DNA of 64,000 nt from Novakomyces olei. Its lineage: Eukaryota > Ascomycota > Novakomycetes > Novakomycetales > Novakomycetaceae. The stretch is taken from positions 1,426,001 to 1,490,000 of the forward strand of contig JADEYG010000001.1 of NCBI GenBank assembly GCA_016906335.1, in the 5' to 3' direction. Below the pieces are notes generated by a model. That model was not told where the DNA came from. It saw nothing but the letters and a program-made list of their open reading frames with translations, and made no database searches. This document shows, in pieces, positions 11,574-21,604 of the stretch; positions within the stretch are counted from its first letter, which is position 1; each line of letters opens with the position of its first letter. The translations under genes and the position numbers were made by a program.

Positions 11574-14500
11574 TCAATGCAAACTAAAGTACTCTTGAAA
11601 ATGCTCTTCGTGGGCGAGCATTTCCCTTGCTACCTTCCACATGTGCAAAACCAGTAGCGGAAATCGGCTTGTAAAATAGTCACTGAAACCATCGGGTATC
11701 GAGCCAAAAGCTGCCTGCACATGAGCTGGTAGATCAAGATAATGATGACGTTTATTACGAAGGGCTCGTAATAGGTCAAGCACCTTTTTGCCATCGTATT
11801 TACGGTACTTGCCCAAATTGTCAACCACGCATTTGTCCAGACGACGATGATAATCCGTGCCCAAAATATCTGGTGCAAAAGCCTCCAGTCGCTGAATCAG
11901 CAGAGACGGCGGATCTTTAGTTTCGCCTTCAGACCGGTCAGAGATATCCATCAAAAACGAAAGCTTTTTGGCCGGTGACCAGAAGAACGGGTGCTGCAAA
12001 GCCTCTGTAGCATTAGGCCGTTTTTCCGGCTGCAGGCTGACCATTTGCTCAATCAGATCTGTTGCCAAAACACCTTCTTCCCCGAGTCCCTGGAGATAAG
12101 AAAGATCCTTTTCATCCTTCAAGATATTGCCCTCCCTCAAATACTGGTTGCCATAAGGATGGTCTCCGTTTGTCAGAATATAATAAAACAGACATCCCAT
12201 GGCGAAAATGTCAATTGCCTGTGTAGCCCGGCGGTGTGAGACTACGGACCTAGAAGCGTCAGTAGTAGGACCGCCACCACTACCGCCACTACCATCGTTT
12301 TGGCTGCTACCAGACTCGTTCTTGTTATGGTTATTGTTGATATTTATACTGATGGCGGCCGAACAGCTTTCGTTTAACAGCTCAGGAGCCCTCCAGCCCG
12401 AGGTCCCCGCAGCATGAGCCGTTGTAGCTCCAAAGCTCGACTGATTATGTTCCAACTTCTTACTCAGGCCCAAGTCTGATATCCGTATAGACAGCTCTTC
12501 GCTCTGCAGACTACCCAGCTGCTTTCTCTTCTTGGGAAAGGCCACCAAAACATTGCCCGGCTTGATGTCCCGATGAACCAGTTTTAGCGAGTGAATGTAC
12601 TCTACTCCCGAGGCAATTTGCCTGAGGACTTCTTTCGCGTTCAAGCTGGGTTCTGTATTGCCCAGTAGCTCTGCACGCCGGCCCGGCCTCTCAATCCAAT
12701 CGTACAGAGAGCATATGCACCGTTCCAGAGCCATATAGACGAACCGTGGCGTATTTTGGGTGCAATAGTACCGAACAATATTTGGGTGCTCATCACTCTG
12801 CTGTAACAATTTGACTTCGTGCAGGGCAATCTCTACACATTCTCTCAGCATCCGTTTTACCGCAATTTCTCGGCCCTCCCAGTTGCCCTTGTACACAAAA
12901 GTGCCATTGCTCCCAGTGCCTAGGACCTCGTCTGTGATCAGGAGATTGTTTAGCCAGATATGGCCATCGGCACTGACCCAGCCATAGTCGTCATCTGCCG
13001 CTCGTGGCGTCAGATCCGCTGAAGCGGCTGCGGCCGTCGTTGCAACAGAAGAGGCAGCAGCAGCTTCCATATCGTTATCGTCAGCGACGAGCGCGTCAGT
13101 CGAGTCCGCCGGTCTCGATTTCTTGCCTTTCTTGCCACGGGCACCTCTGCGTTTACGGATCCGTTGCGTCTCTGACACGGGCGACTCCAATAGAGACTCG
13201 GACGGAAGCGGATTTGGTTCCAGCTCTTGCCGAGTTTCAGAGACGGGGGCCCGTTGGCCCGTGCCGACACTGGTCTCTGGTAAAAGTTGTACAGGAGTCT
13301 GCTCTGCTACAGGACTGGCGGAAATTGTGCCAAGTGCCGAGGCCGACTGTGAGGCAATAGGGTCCTGCAGCACTGTCTCCTGAGCAGTTTGAATGTCCTC
13401 CACTTGCGCAGGCGCCAGTGGCACTTGCAGACTGTTAGCGGCACTAGTTTTAGCGCTGCTGCCAGTTCCACTGTCCCCCCTCTTTGCTACTATTGCCGCT
13501 GCTGGATCAAGCGGGTCGGCAAACCCTACACGTAACTCTCTCTGTGGATCGAGCGAGTCGTGTGCCGCACGGAGGGCAAAAGAGGCAGAGTACCGGTAAA
13601 ACAAGGCGAAAACGATAGCAGTAAACATGCCGCCCGCTACAAAGAGCAAGATCCCGTTCTCGTGTGCACGAAAGGGTGAGGAGAAGGAAGAAGAAGAAGA
13701 AGAAGAAGAAGAAGAAGAAGAAGAAGAAGAGGAAGAGCGAGCTTTGTCTGGCACTGTCTCGTTCTCGGCAGAGTCCAGTAGCGGAATATTAAAAGGCAGC
13801 TCGTCGAGTTTATCGACATAGTGCTTGCCCACCAGATCATCAAGGCGGTGGGTAGAGCGCAGTTGCTCAAGGTCCTTTGCATACGAGTACCATTTGGCCA
13901 GCGGCAGGTTGCGCACGTAAGGGAACTGTGTGTCTGACAGGGCATAGAGGCCGCCCTGGGCAGTGAGGCCGACGTAGACGCAGGGCAGGGACTGCTGCTC
14001 AGCGGCACTGTCGCCGACAAGAGACTGCTCTTGCCGGCCCACCGTCTGCGGCTGTACGAGAGCAATCCGTTCAGTGTACCCAGAGGCATTTGCCTCGTAC
14101 ACGTCAAGCACCTGGAGCACTGGCGAAGGCAGCATTCGTGTCCATAGAACCTTTGAGGCATCACTGCCATCGTGCAGGGCCACGATTCCGTTTTGCAACG
14201 TCACAATTACAGGCTCACTGCTGCTGCCACTGCTGCCTTTACTACTACTGCCTTTACTACTACTGCCTTTACTACTAGTGCCACTACTAGTGCCACTACT
14301 AGTGCCACTACTAGTGCCACTACTAGTGCCACTTCCACTACTACTGCTCTCGCGTGCCCGCTCAGCGAGTTCAGTGTCGAGGATACTGCTCGTCCATTCG
14401 GCAAAAGACGTATTCCACAGCCGCGTAAAATCGTCGACTACGGCCACCGTGTACCGCACGAGGCCAATGCCCAGAGCAGAGGGCTGTGCCGGAGCACACT

Positions 14501-15137
14501 GTGGCGGACAGGCAGCGCTGCCGAGGGACTCTGCCGCTGCTGCGACACAGCGGTCAGTGTCGACCTTGAAATTGTGTGTGCCAATCTCCCTCAGCACCTG
14601 TCCGCTCTCGAGATCGATGGAGAGCATAGTCGTGTCCCGTTTGCCGACAAAGACTTTGCTCTCGCCGGCAAAGTAGAAGGGCGAAGAGTGGACGAGCGAC
14701 TTGGCTCCGATGGGCAGACGGTGCAGTCCAGAGTCCACATCAAACACGTACATTTGGCCTTCGCCGACGGGCTCAACGAACCACGCACTCTGTGGCGGAA
14801 GCTGCGAGTCGTTGCGCTGAGCAAAAGTGCTCTGTATCCCAGCGTACCCGTCAAGCGTCCACTTGAGCCGTCCAGAGCTTCTTTCCAGGCAGTACAGATC
14901 GCCGTCCGCAGTGGCCATCAGCACATAGTCCCGTCTCCGCCAGTCGTACCCGCCCAGGGGCACACCGACTTTGCCATTGCCACTGCCAAGGCTCACGTCG
15001 CTTACGGCCGACGGTCCTGTATCCAGCGCCGTACACGCACTGGCCAGGCAGATGGCTGCGCACACGAGCAGCCAACATACTCGCGACAGAAACCGTGCAG
15101 CAGTATACGCGTCTCGAAAGCTCTGCCGTCTGAGCAT
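11574..15137 (-). CDS. IRE1: ER stress sensor kinase/endoribonuclease IRE1
   Basis: IRE1 senses unfolded proteins in the ER lumen and splices a bZIP (HAC1-type) mRNA through its RNase domain. The 1187-residue frame is intronless. It shows an N-terminal signal/anchor, a luminal propeller-like region with the typical DGDLYCLERSSGRLKW start, and a transmembrane segment near residues 490-512. A low-complexity Glu/Pro/Ser linker follows, then the kinase (HRD at about 855, DLG at about 888, DIFAMGCLFYYILTNGDHPY). The KEN RNase domain includes KYRKYDGKKV and DLLRALRNKRHHY near 1110-1130, so the family's catalytic Tyr, Arg, Asn and His are present. Odd points are coding repeats in the luminal part and a poly-Ser run before the membrane segment. 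An extra Ser/Gly/Asn-rich insert lies in the activation/C-lobe region (about 930-960). Confidence 0.97.
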   Translation of the reverse strand: MLRRQSFRDAYTAARFLSRVCWLLVCAAICLASACTALDTGPSAVSDVSLGSGNGKVGVPLGGYDWRRRDYVLMATADGDLYCLERSSGRLKWTLDGYAGIQSTFAQRNDSQLPPQSAWFVEPVGEGQMYVFDVDSGLHRLPIGAKSLVHSSPFYFAGESKVFVGKRDTTMLSIDLESGQVLREIGTHNFKVDTDRCVAAAAESLGSAACPPQCAPAQPSALGIGLVRYTVAVVDDFTRLWNTSFAEWTSSILDTELAERARESSSSGSGTSSGTSSGTSSGTSSGTSSKGSSSKGSSSKGSSGSSSEPVIVTLQNGIVALHDGSDASKVLWTRMLPSPVLQVLDVYEANASGYTERIALVQPQTVGRQEQSLVGDSAAEQQSLPCVYVGLTAQGGLYALSDTQFPYVRNLPLAKWYSYAKDLEQLRSTHRLDDLVGKHYVDKLDELPFNIPLLDSAENETVPDKARSSSSSSSSSSSSSSSSSFSSPFRAHENGILLFVAGGMFTAIVFALFYRYSASFALRAAHDSLDPQRELRVGFADPLDPAAAIVAKRGDSGTGSSAKTSAANSLQVPLAPAQVEDIQTAQETVLQDPIASQSASALGTISASPVAEQTPVQLLPETSVGTGQRAPVSETRQELEPNPLPSESLLESPVSETQRIRKRRGARGKKGKKSRPADSTDALVADDNDMEAAAASSVATTAAAASADLTPRAADDDYGWVSADGHIWLNNLLITDEVLGTGSNGTFVYKGNWEGREIAVKRMLRECVEIALHEVKLLQQSDEHPNIVRYYCTQNTPRFVYMALERCICSLYDWIERPGRRAELLGNTEPSLNAKEVLRQIASGVEYIHSLKLVHRDIKPGNVLVAFPKKRKQLGSLQSEELSIRISDLGLSKKLEHNQSSFGATTAHAAGTSGWRAPELLNESCSAAISININNNHNKNESGSSQNDGSGGSGGGPTTDASRSVVSHRRATQAIDIFAMGCLFYYILTNGDHPYGNQYLREGNILKDEKDLSYLQGLGEEGVLATDLIEQMVSLQPEKRPNATEALQHPFFWSPAKKLSFLMDISDRSEGETKDPPSLLIQRLEAFAPDILGTDYHRRLDKCVVDNLGKYRKYDGKKVLDLLRALRNKRHHYLDLPAHVQAAFGSIPDGFSDYFTSRFPLLVLHMWKVAREMLAHEEHFQEYFSLH
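13687..13731. repeat. Coding trinucleotide repeat in IRE1 (poly-Ser)
   Basis: A GAA array on the plus strand reads as about 15 TCT serine codons on the IRE1 strand. It lies just luminal to the predicted transmembrane segment, so the tract would sit at the membrane-proximal stalk. Repeat length is likely polymorphic. Confidence 0.9.
14219..14339. repeat. Coding minisatellites in the IRE1 luminal domain
   Basis: Two adjacent in-frame arrays lie here: about five 12-bp units encoding GTSS, and three 15-bp units encoding KGSSS. They fall at about residues 266-307, inside the luminal sensor. Units are almost identical at DNA level, which points to recent expansion. Confidence 0.9.
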
Positions 15138-16097
15138 TGGCTCATCTACTCGCAGACTGAGACTGCCGCCACGTGGCAGAACGGGAAAGCCGTAATGGTC
15201 CTCGCAAACTGCTGTGCTCTAGTGTCGCAGGAGTCGAGCTTTTTGGGATTTCGTGAATATGATGGAAATGATGGAATTTGTATTAATATGTATTAATATG
15301 TATTAATATGAATTTGTATAAATTTATATAAATATTGAAATTATTGAACATTTATTGAAATATGCTGGAAAGAATCTATTAATCTTTCCATATACTCAAC
15401 TATTCAAATTCAGATACATCGCTTGTGTATTGACCTTTAACACAAAACTATGTATATAGCGCGAATGAACCTTCAGACCTTTTCGGGACTCCGCTAAAGT
15501 TAAGGTTCGCGGGTAATTTAATTATTCTTCGTCGAGAGCTCTCGCTCGATAAGGAATTTACAAAATATTGCGTTGAATATTGTATTAATATTGTATTAAT
15601 ATTGTATTAATATTGTATTAATATTGTATTAATATTGTATTAATATTGTATTAATATTGTATTAATATTGTAATGAAATGTTATTGAAAATTAAGTTTTG
15701 AAATGAATAGACATTGTGTTGGAACACGAATAGATAATTGTCTTTGAGCTGTAAATATGTTGTAAATATGTTGAAATGTTATTTTGGAATAAATGTTCAC
15801 ATTTATTGTATGTGTCGGTAGTACAAAGTGCCGTTTACCGCTTTTTCAAAGTCTATTGTGCTTTGCTACAAGTATACTTGGAGCATTGCTTGTGGCTGAA
15901 TACTAGCTACAAACTATTTGCCATACAATACCTCTCCCGGTGTCTATATTTGTCGCTATTAATACACAATTTAATACACAATTTAATATACAATTTATTG
16001 GAGTGTTGTGTGCCGATTATACGTGACAACTGCCCGACCGAACGCTCACTCGGACACCAATTGCCCGGTCAAAGAGGCAAAAGACGATAGAGCGAGA
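15138..16097. other. Divergent intergenic region IRE1/SEC53 with short tandem repeats
   Basis: About 960 bp, A+T-rich. It includes three copies of a 10-bp TGTATTAATA unit near 15279-15310, a longer 11-bp array near 15578-15671, and TTTAATACACAA copies near 15960-15990. No supported gene; the 104-codon plus-strand frame here has no recognisable features. Confidence 0.5.
15578..15671. repeat. 11-bp tandem repeat ATTGTATTAAT
   Basis: About eight and a half head-to-tail copies of the 11-bp unit ATTGTATTAAT, nearly without variation, lie between the IRE1 and SEC53 start codons. Degenerate related units flank it. Confidence 0.95.
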
Positions 16098-17050
16098 ATG
16101 TCTACTGTTGCTCCTATCCCGCCGGTGAAGGAACGTAAATTCCAAAAACTCTTGCTCTTCGATGTCGGTATGTTTGATCTTCTCGGGCGTAACTGCTGAA
16201 GCTAATGCCACGTGTTCCACGAGCCCAGATGGCACATTGACCCCGGCACGAAAGGTACAGTACCTTTGCCACTCAGCTGCTAATTCAAGTCTGCCTCTCC
16301 GGAAATGCTGGCGCTGCTGCAGTCACTGCGACGAATCACGCCTATCGGCTACGTAGGTGGAAGCGATCTCGAGAAGCAGCAGGAACAGCTCGGCGTCGGT
16401 GGCGCTAGCGGTAAGCTGACCCGTCTTGCTCTATGCTGACGCCAAGTGCTCGATATGTTTGACTATGTGTTTGCGGAGAACGGGCTGACGGCGTACAAGA
16501 ACGGTGAGCCACTGCCGGCGGAGTCGTTCATCACGTATGTGGGCGAGCAAAAGTACAAGCAACTAGTCAATTTCTGCCTTGCCTACTTGTCAGAGCTCGA
16601 TCTTCCAGTCAAGCGGTAAGTGCAGAGGGCTGCCTTTAGACTCTGATTTTTAGAGGCACTTTTATAGAGTTTCGCAAGGGCATGGTAAACATTTCCCCAG
16701 TGGGACGCAATGCTTCGTCCTCCGAGCGTAACCAGTACGAGGCCTTTGACAAGGAGCATAAAATTAGGGAAAAATTTATCGCCGCCATCAAGGACAAGTT
16801 TCCCAACCTTGGCCTTGAGTACTCCATCGGCGGACAAATCTCGTTTGACGTCTTTCCCATTGGATGGGACAAGACTTATTGCCTGCGGCACGTGGAGAAG
16901 GAGCATTTTGATGAAATTCATTTCTTTGGAGACAAGACTTTTAAGGGTGGCAATGACTATGAGATTTACCATGATCCCCGTGTGATTGGCCATGCCGTCA
17001 ACAACCCGGACGACACAATGGCTATACTGAAAAAGATGTTTGATCTTTAG
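16098..17050 (+). CDS. SEC53: Phosphomannomutase
   Basis: It converts mannose-6-phosphate to mannose-1-phosphate for GDP-mannose, and so feeds N-glycosylation, O-mannosylation and GPI anchors. Five exons (16098-16167, 16229-16254, 16290-16410, 16447-16615, 16654-17050) give 260 residues, normal for the eukaryotic PMM family. The HAD nucleophile motif LLLFDVDGTLTP is rebuilt only after splicing, because intron 1 falls within it after DV. Further marks are [65 protein letters not shown] and the C-terminal HFFGDKT with GGNDYEI. Introns are 61, 35, 36 and 38 nt. Exon 2 is only 26 nt. Confidence 0.96.
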
Positions 17051-17292
17051 CGATGCAGTCCCGTGGCTTTGAATAGGGAAATTTTGTGAACCGTTTGCCG
17101 AATAGAAATGACGCCCACATTATATACGTACATAAATAAATAGATAAATAAATAAGTAAATAAAACAAAATAAAATAACCAGATGATTATGAATAACTAC
17201 GAATTATTAGTGTAATTGGCGCGAAATCTACTTCAAATATCAATCTAGTATATTTAGGCTTCATCGACTAGTTCATGACGAGAGTTCTTTCC

Positions 17293-19149
17293 TCACATCC
17301 GCTCACGAGGCCTTGGCGCAGCTCGGAGAATCGTGTCTACACGCAATAATAATTGGCTCGCCTCTGATGCACTCGACACGACGGAACGTTTCAACTTGTA
17401 GGATTCTAGAATGCCCAATTTCTCCATGTCACCAACATCTCCCGTGTTAATATCGATACCAGCAGTCACTTCACCGGCATAATGAGCCGCCTTGAGACGT
17501 GCAACCAGTTCGCTAGAGTCCAGTCCAGCATTGTCTGCAATAATCGTGGGAAGTTGTCGCAAAGCTGTGGCAAAAGAAGCAATGGCAATAGCCCTTTTCC
17601 CTGCTTCTTTTGTAGCTGCCTCATCAACTGCCTTGGACATGAGCATTTCTGCACATCCCCCACCAAGAGTAACACGTGATTCGACAATAGTTTGGGACAA
17701 GACCGCCAGAGCATCGTGCAAGGAGCGTTCTGATTCATCAATCAGCTGTTGAGTGGCGCCTCGAAGCACAATAGTACAAGCCTCGCCAGCAGCAACTCCG
17801 GAAAACTTGATCATCATATCCTCTCCAACCATAATCTCACTAATTTTTTCACATGTACCAAGTTTAACCAGCTCTGGGTGGTCAAAGGTGGACGCAATTT
17901 CTCCACCAGTAACCAAAGCAAGACGTTCAATGCCCTCAAAGTCTGCGTGTTCAATAGACATGATACCAGCATCTGCAAATAATTGCTCAGGCCAATTGTA
18001 TATTAGTTGTCTGTTTACAAAGCAATTGATTCCGTGCGATTTGATCTTTTCGACTTTTGCCTTCATCTTTTCACGCTCTGCGCGCTCTAACTCTGCGAGT
18101 TTGCTGGTAGTGTCAACTCTAACTCTGGCGCCAAAAACTTTGACTTTATCCGTGTCCATAGCTAAAGGTTGTTAGTAAAGTCGTTCAAGATATAGAAAAT
18201 TATCCTTAATAACTAAACATAAAAGTGATAAAAAATCAAAAAAAAAAGTCAAAGATTCTGCTAGCTCATACGTGTATTCGCGACGAGTATCTTGCAATTC
18301 GTCATTGTCTTGGGGCAGTTCACGCCAATCTTTTTGTCTAAAATGAAACCTTCGTCCAAGAACGAATCTTCCAAACGACCCCCAACCTTTTTGATAATCT
18401 GAATATTTTCCAAATTTGTGCTTCCACGGAGGCGTAGAACAGCGTCCACTGCTAATTTCGCAAAGTGCTTCTTGTCTTGAGAAAGAATTTTGGAGGAAAG
18501 AGTGGTCATGGCAATATTTTCAAGATCACGACGGAAAGCAGCTTCGTTAGATCGATGATCCTTTGCAGCATTCTCAAGGGCTTTTAAAGCAGCGGAAGTA
18601 GCAATCCTGTAGCCGTCTACAATAGTCTGTGGGTGGATCTTCGCATTCACCAGCTTCTCTGCCTCGCGTAATAGCTCAGCAGCAAGCACGCAAACACTTG
18701 TAGTGCCATCACCAACTTCGTCATCTTGAACCTTGGAGATGTTGACTAGTACTTTGGCCGCCGCATTATCGAGTGAGATAGCTTTAAGAATGGTGGCGCC
18801 GTCATTTGTAACGATAATGTCGCCCGAAGAAGCGCTTTGTAAGATTTTATCCTAAGGAAAAAAATTAGACAGCCAACATGAGCAAACCTTACCATTCCCT
18901 TTGGTCCCAAAGTACTTTTAACCAAGTCTCCTACGGCTATAGCACCGACAAAAGACGACTAGAGTTTAGTGTTAGAATTAGTTGTATATTTTCGACTAGA
19001 TATGCCTTACCAGACGCGCGTTCTCGCCGCGCTCTTCTGTCGCCTGGTCGCTGAATATCTGCAGCGGATTGAATGACTGTACGTTAGATCAAGTGAATGG
19101 AAAAGCCAGCTTCTTTGTCGGCGAGTGTTTTCAAAGGCAATCTTACCAT
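17293..19149 (-). CDS. CCT2: Chaperonin CCT/TRiC subunit beta
   Basis: This is one of the eight subunits of the cytosolic chaperonin that folds actin and tubulin. Five coding exons (19149-19147, 19076-19011, 18958-18893, 18851-18272, 18161-17293) splice to 527 residues, the family's usual length. Beta identity comes from [35 protein letters not shown] and [16 protein letters not shown]. ATPase motifs are [34 protein letters not shown] and GGGCAEM. The first coding exon is only the ATG, with the donor GTAAGA directly after it. I chose it because the next exon begins [22 protein letters not shown], the expected N-terminus, and has no ATG of its own. Introns are 70, 52, 41 and 110 nt. Confidence 0.93.
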
Positions 19150-19905
19150 AATGACCGCGAGTAGGTAAAAGTCTTTTGCCTCAACCCACAAGAACCGATC
19201 TATAATATTGTACGTTGGTAGTCTGAAGAATTATTGACTATGGTGACTTGAAATACACAAAACCCATATAAATTGTACCATGAATCGTGGATAAAATATA
19301 TTGATTAATGTTGAGAAATTGACTCTATATAATTTTTATTTTATATTATTTCTTTAAAATAATTCTGTTTTTACATGGATGATTCTGTCTTTACATTACT
19401 CATTGAATTCTCCTCCAAATTCTATATTCTGTTATTACCAGATCTGAATTTACACTTGTATTTATTGAATAATATATATATATCCCTAATCGCGCCTCTG
19501 AGCCCTGTGCCTTTTCATTCTTTTCTACAGTCAGATAGTTAATATCAGCCATTCGAACTTCAGAATACTTATAATTCAACAATTAAAATAATATAGTAGC
19601 TAAAATATAGTAACTAAAATATAGTGTCTAAAATACAGTGATCAAAATATTATTAAAATATCAAGTGCTACGTTATATTACAGTATACGAAGTATTAATA
19701 CAGGCAAACCAGTACGGCATCGAACAAATGAAATCATGTACAGGCAGCCAGGGCTATTCACACACTGGAAAAGAACAAAAGTATTGTCACTCTGAAACTG
19801 TAAAACCAATGTAAGCATGTAAGCATGATACAAACGATCATTCAAAGTATTCATGTAAAGTATTGAAGATTGCTCTTGTTCATTCCCCCTCGACCCGTCG
19901 ACACG
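19150..19905. other. Intergenic region CCT2/DUF3602 gene
   Basis: About 750 bp, A+T-rich, with several near-repeats of the form TAAAATATAGT at 19590-19650 and a TATATATATA run near 19470. It holds the CCT2 promoter and the 3' flank of the next minus-strand gene. No supported gene. Confidence 0.5.
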
Positions 19906-20795
19906 CTAGTGCTTCTTAAAAATCATGTACTTGAGCCTATCGGCTAAGCCCACTTCGCTTTTGCGCTGCTTGCCTGCATCATAGCCTTCCGGTGTCGCCG
20001 GTCTATGAACATTGCCACTAGATCCCGTGTACACTTCCGGCGTAACGGCAGGAGCACTAGCCGGCGGTGCTGCTCCCGCAGCAGCGGCAGCTGTCGTCCC
20101 GGCAGCGGCAGTACCCGCGCCTTTACTGCGAGCCACTTCGGCAGATCGGCGGTGATCCTGAGAATGGCGGTGGCCAGCCGACTTTATATGGTTGAGAATA
20201 TTGCCAGCTCCCTGCCCGTGGTTAGTAAACCAGACCAGTCTTTTGTAGCCTTACCCCTCGGCCTCCCACGTCTGCCAGTTCTCCAGAGCCGTGTCCGTCG
20301 ATATTATCAACGTCCTGGCTCATACGGGCGACTTCTGGACCTTCGTCGTTCATGGCAATATTTGCATTGCCGCCTCGTCCGGTTGAGTACCGACCCTATG
20401 TATTAAGTAACGTCGCAAAAGTAATTTTCTTTTTCTTTTCCTTTTCCGCCTCGTTTGTTGTATTGTTTATTGTACGATAATTTTTCTGTCACGAACATAC
20501 CTCAAGAGACGGTACTGGCTCAAGCTCGCCAGGGATGTAGTGGCGATCGTCGTACCCCACATTCCCGTACCCACCGACTCCAGTCGAAGATTTTATACGG
20601 TTCACTGCGTCCATTGCTGCTTGTTTGCTTGTGGGAAAAAGTGACAAGAATTGATGCGAGTTGGCGACTGATAGATAATTAATAGCCTTTGTCAGCACTT
20701 CCTTTTCCGGAATCGGGTCTTACGTTTTGAGATTAGTCATTTTCTTTAATTCAAGTATTACATATGGTGCGCCAAGCGGAATTGCTTGGAACCAT
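19906..20795 (-). CDS. DUF3602 family protein (Par32-like)
   Basis: Four exons (20795-20762, 20718-20501, 20395-20255, 20211-19906) give about 232 residues. The DUF3602 signature is repeated short motifs of Thr/Arg-Gly-Gly with GN. Here they appear as STGRGGNANI, GRGGAGNIL (rebuilt across the last intron) and YTGSSGNVHRP. In budding yeast the family member Par32/Amu1 is a TORC1-responsive phosphoprotein that restrains ammonium transporters. Transfer of that role here is inference. An Ala-rich run lies near the C-terminus and the tail is basic (LKYMIFKKH). The first exon is the least certain part. I prefer it because the ATG at about 20742 runs into a TAA and its surroundings look like a branch site. 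Confidence 0.7.
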
Positions 20796-21604
20796 TGGTG
20801 TCGTAAGCTGCTGGTAAAGATTACTTGAATTCTGTAGGCGGCGATCGCGTGTGTCACGCAAGGTTTTTATTTATTTTTAATTTTTAATTTTTAATTTTTA
20901 ATTCTTAATTTTTTATTTATTTATAATTTTGGCTGATAACGATACTTTGTGGAACAGTGCTGAATTTTTAATTACTTGTGTACACGCGAAGACTCGGAAA
21001 GTCTTGTATAAATTTATATTTTAATTCGAAAGAATGCCGACTTTGTCATATAGGTGCCGAGTCGTCAACTTTAACTAAAAATTTTGTTCAAATCGAAGTC
21101 CCAAACTGGGCAGATGGCCTGTAAAAGGTACACGGGGCCCGCCTGCTTATTGAGAGCTGCTGCCGGTTGCGTTCAACAGTTGCACGGCCGGTCAGTATAC
21201 CAGTTTTAATCAAATATATAAACTAGACATATCATCTACTGGAACAGCGGTCTTTACCTACAACGACCGTCCTGGGCATTTGATGACAAAAGGAGCCATT
21301 AGTTTAATCCATTCAACGTGGACGGACGGTAATCTGTATCAACACTAAACTTTTAGGCTTCTACTGCCATGAAAGCGGCGTGGCTTTGTACTTGTGCCCT
21401 TACTCTCTCTCTTTCTGCACCTTCACAAAGCCCCACCACGTAAATATAAAAATAAATGATGCTTTTTCAATCCCTTGCTGACCACTTGCTCGGGTCCAAT
21501 CTTGCGATAAAGTTGGAAAAACCGTGAATCCTTTCAGACAAAGCCGGAAATAGTATAGGCAGCAGCTGTTGCAGAACACGTTTCTTCAAGCCTCTCCTTT
21601 TCCA
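20796..21604. other. Unresolved interval between DUF3602 gene and eIF3b
   Basis: About 800 bp. A 7-bp TTTTTAA array occupies 20870-20912. Plus-strand open stretches from about 21033 to 21450 have splice-like borders: an open stretch around 21237-21329, then a GTAATC...TTTTAG intron at about 21330-21357, then a Cys-rich open stretch to about 21480. Joined, part of it reads FTYNDRPGHLMTKGAISLIH then WTDGFYCHESGVALY. I could not match it to a family or assemble a full gene, so no CDS is called. Confidence 0.35.

Noticed and set aside
14074-15296. Long plus-strand frames opposite IRE1
   Set aside because: They are antisense shadows of a well-supported gene and owe their length to the repeat arrays.
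20719-20745. Start of the DUF3602 gene at the ATG near 20742 with a 22-nt intron
   Set aside because: The 22-nt removal puts the rest out of frame, and without splicing the frame meets TAA. An upstream short exon keeps frame.
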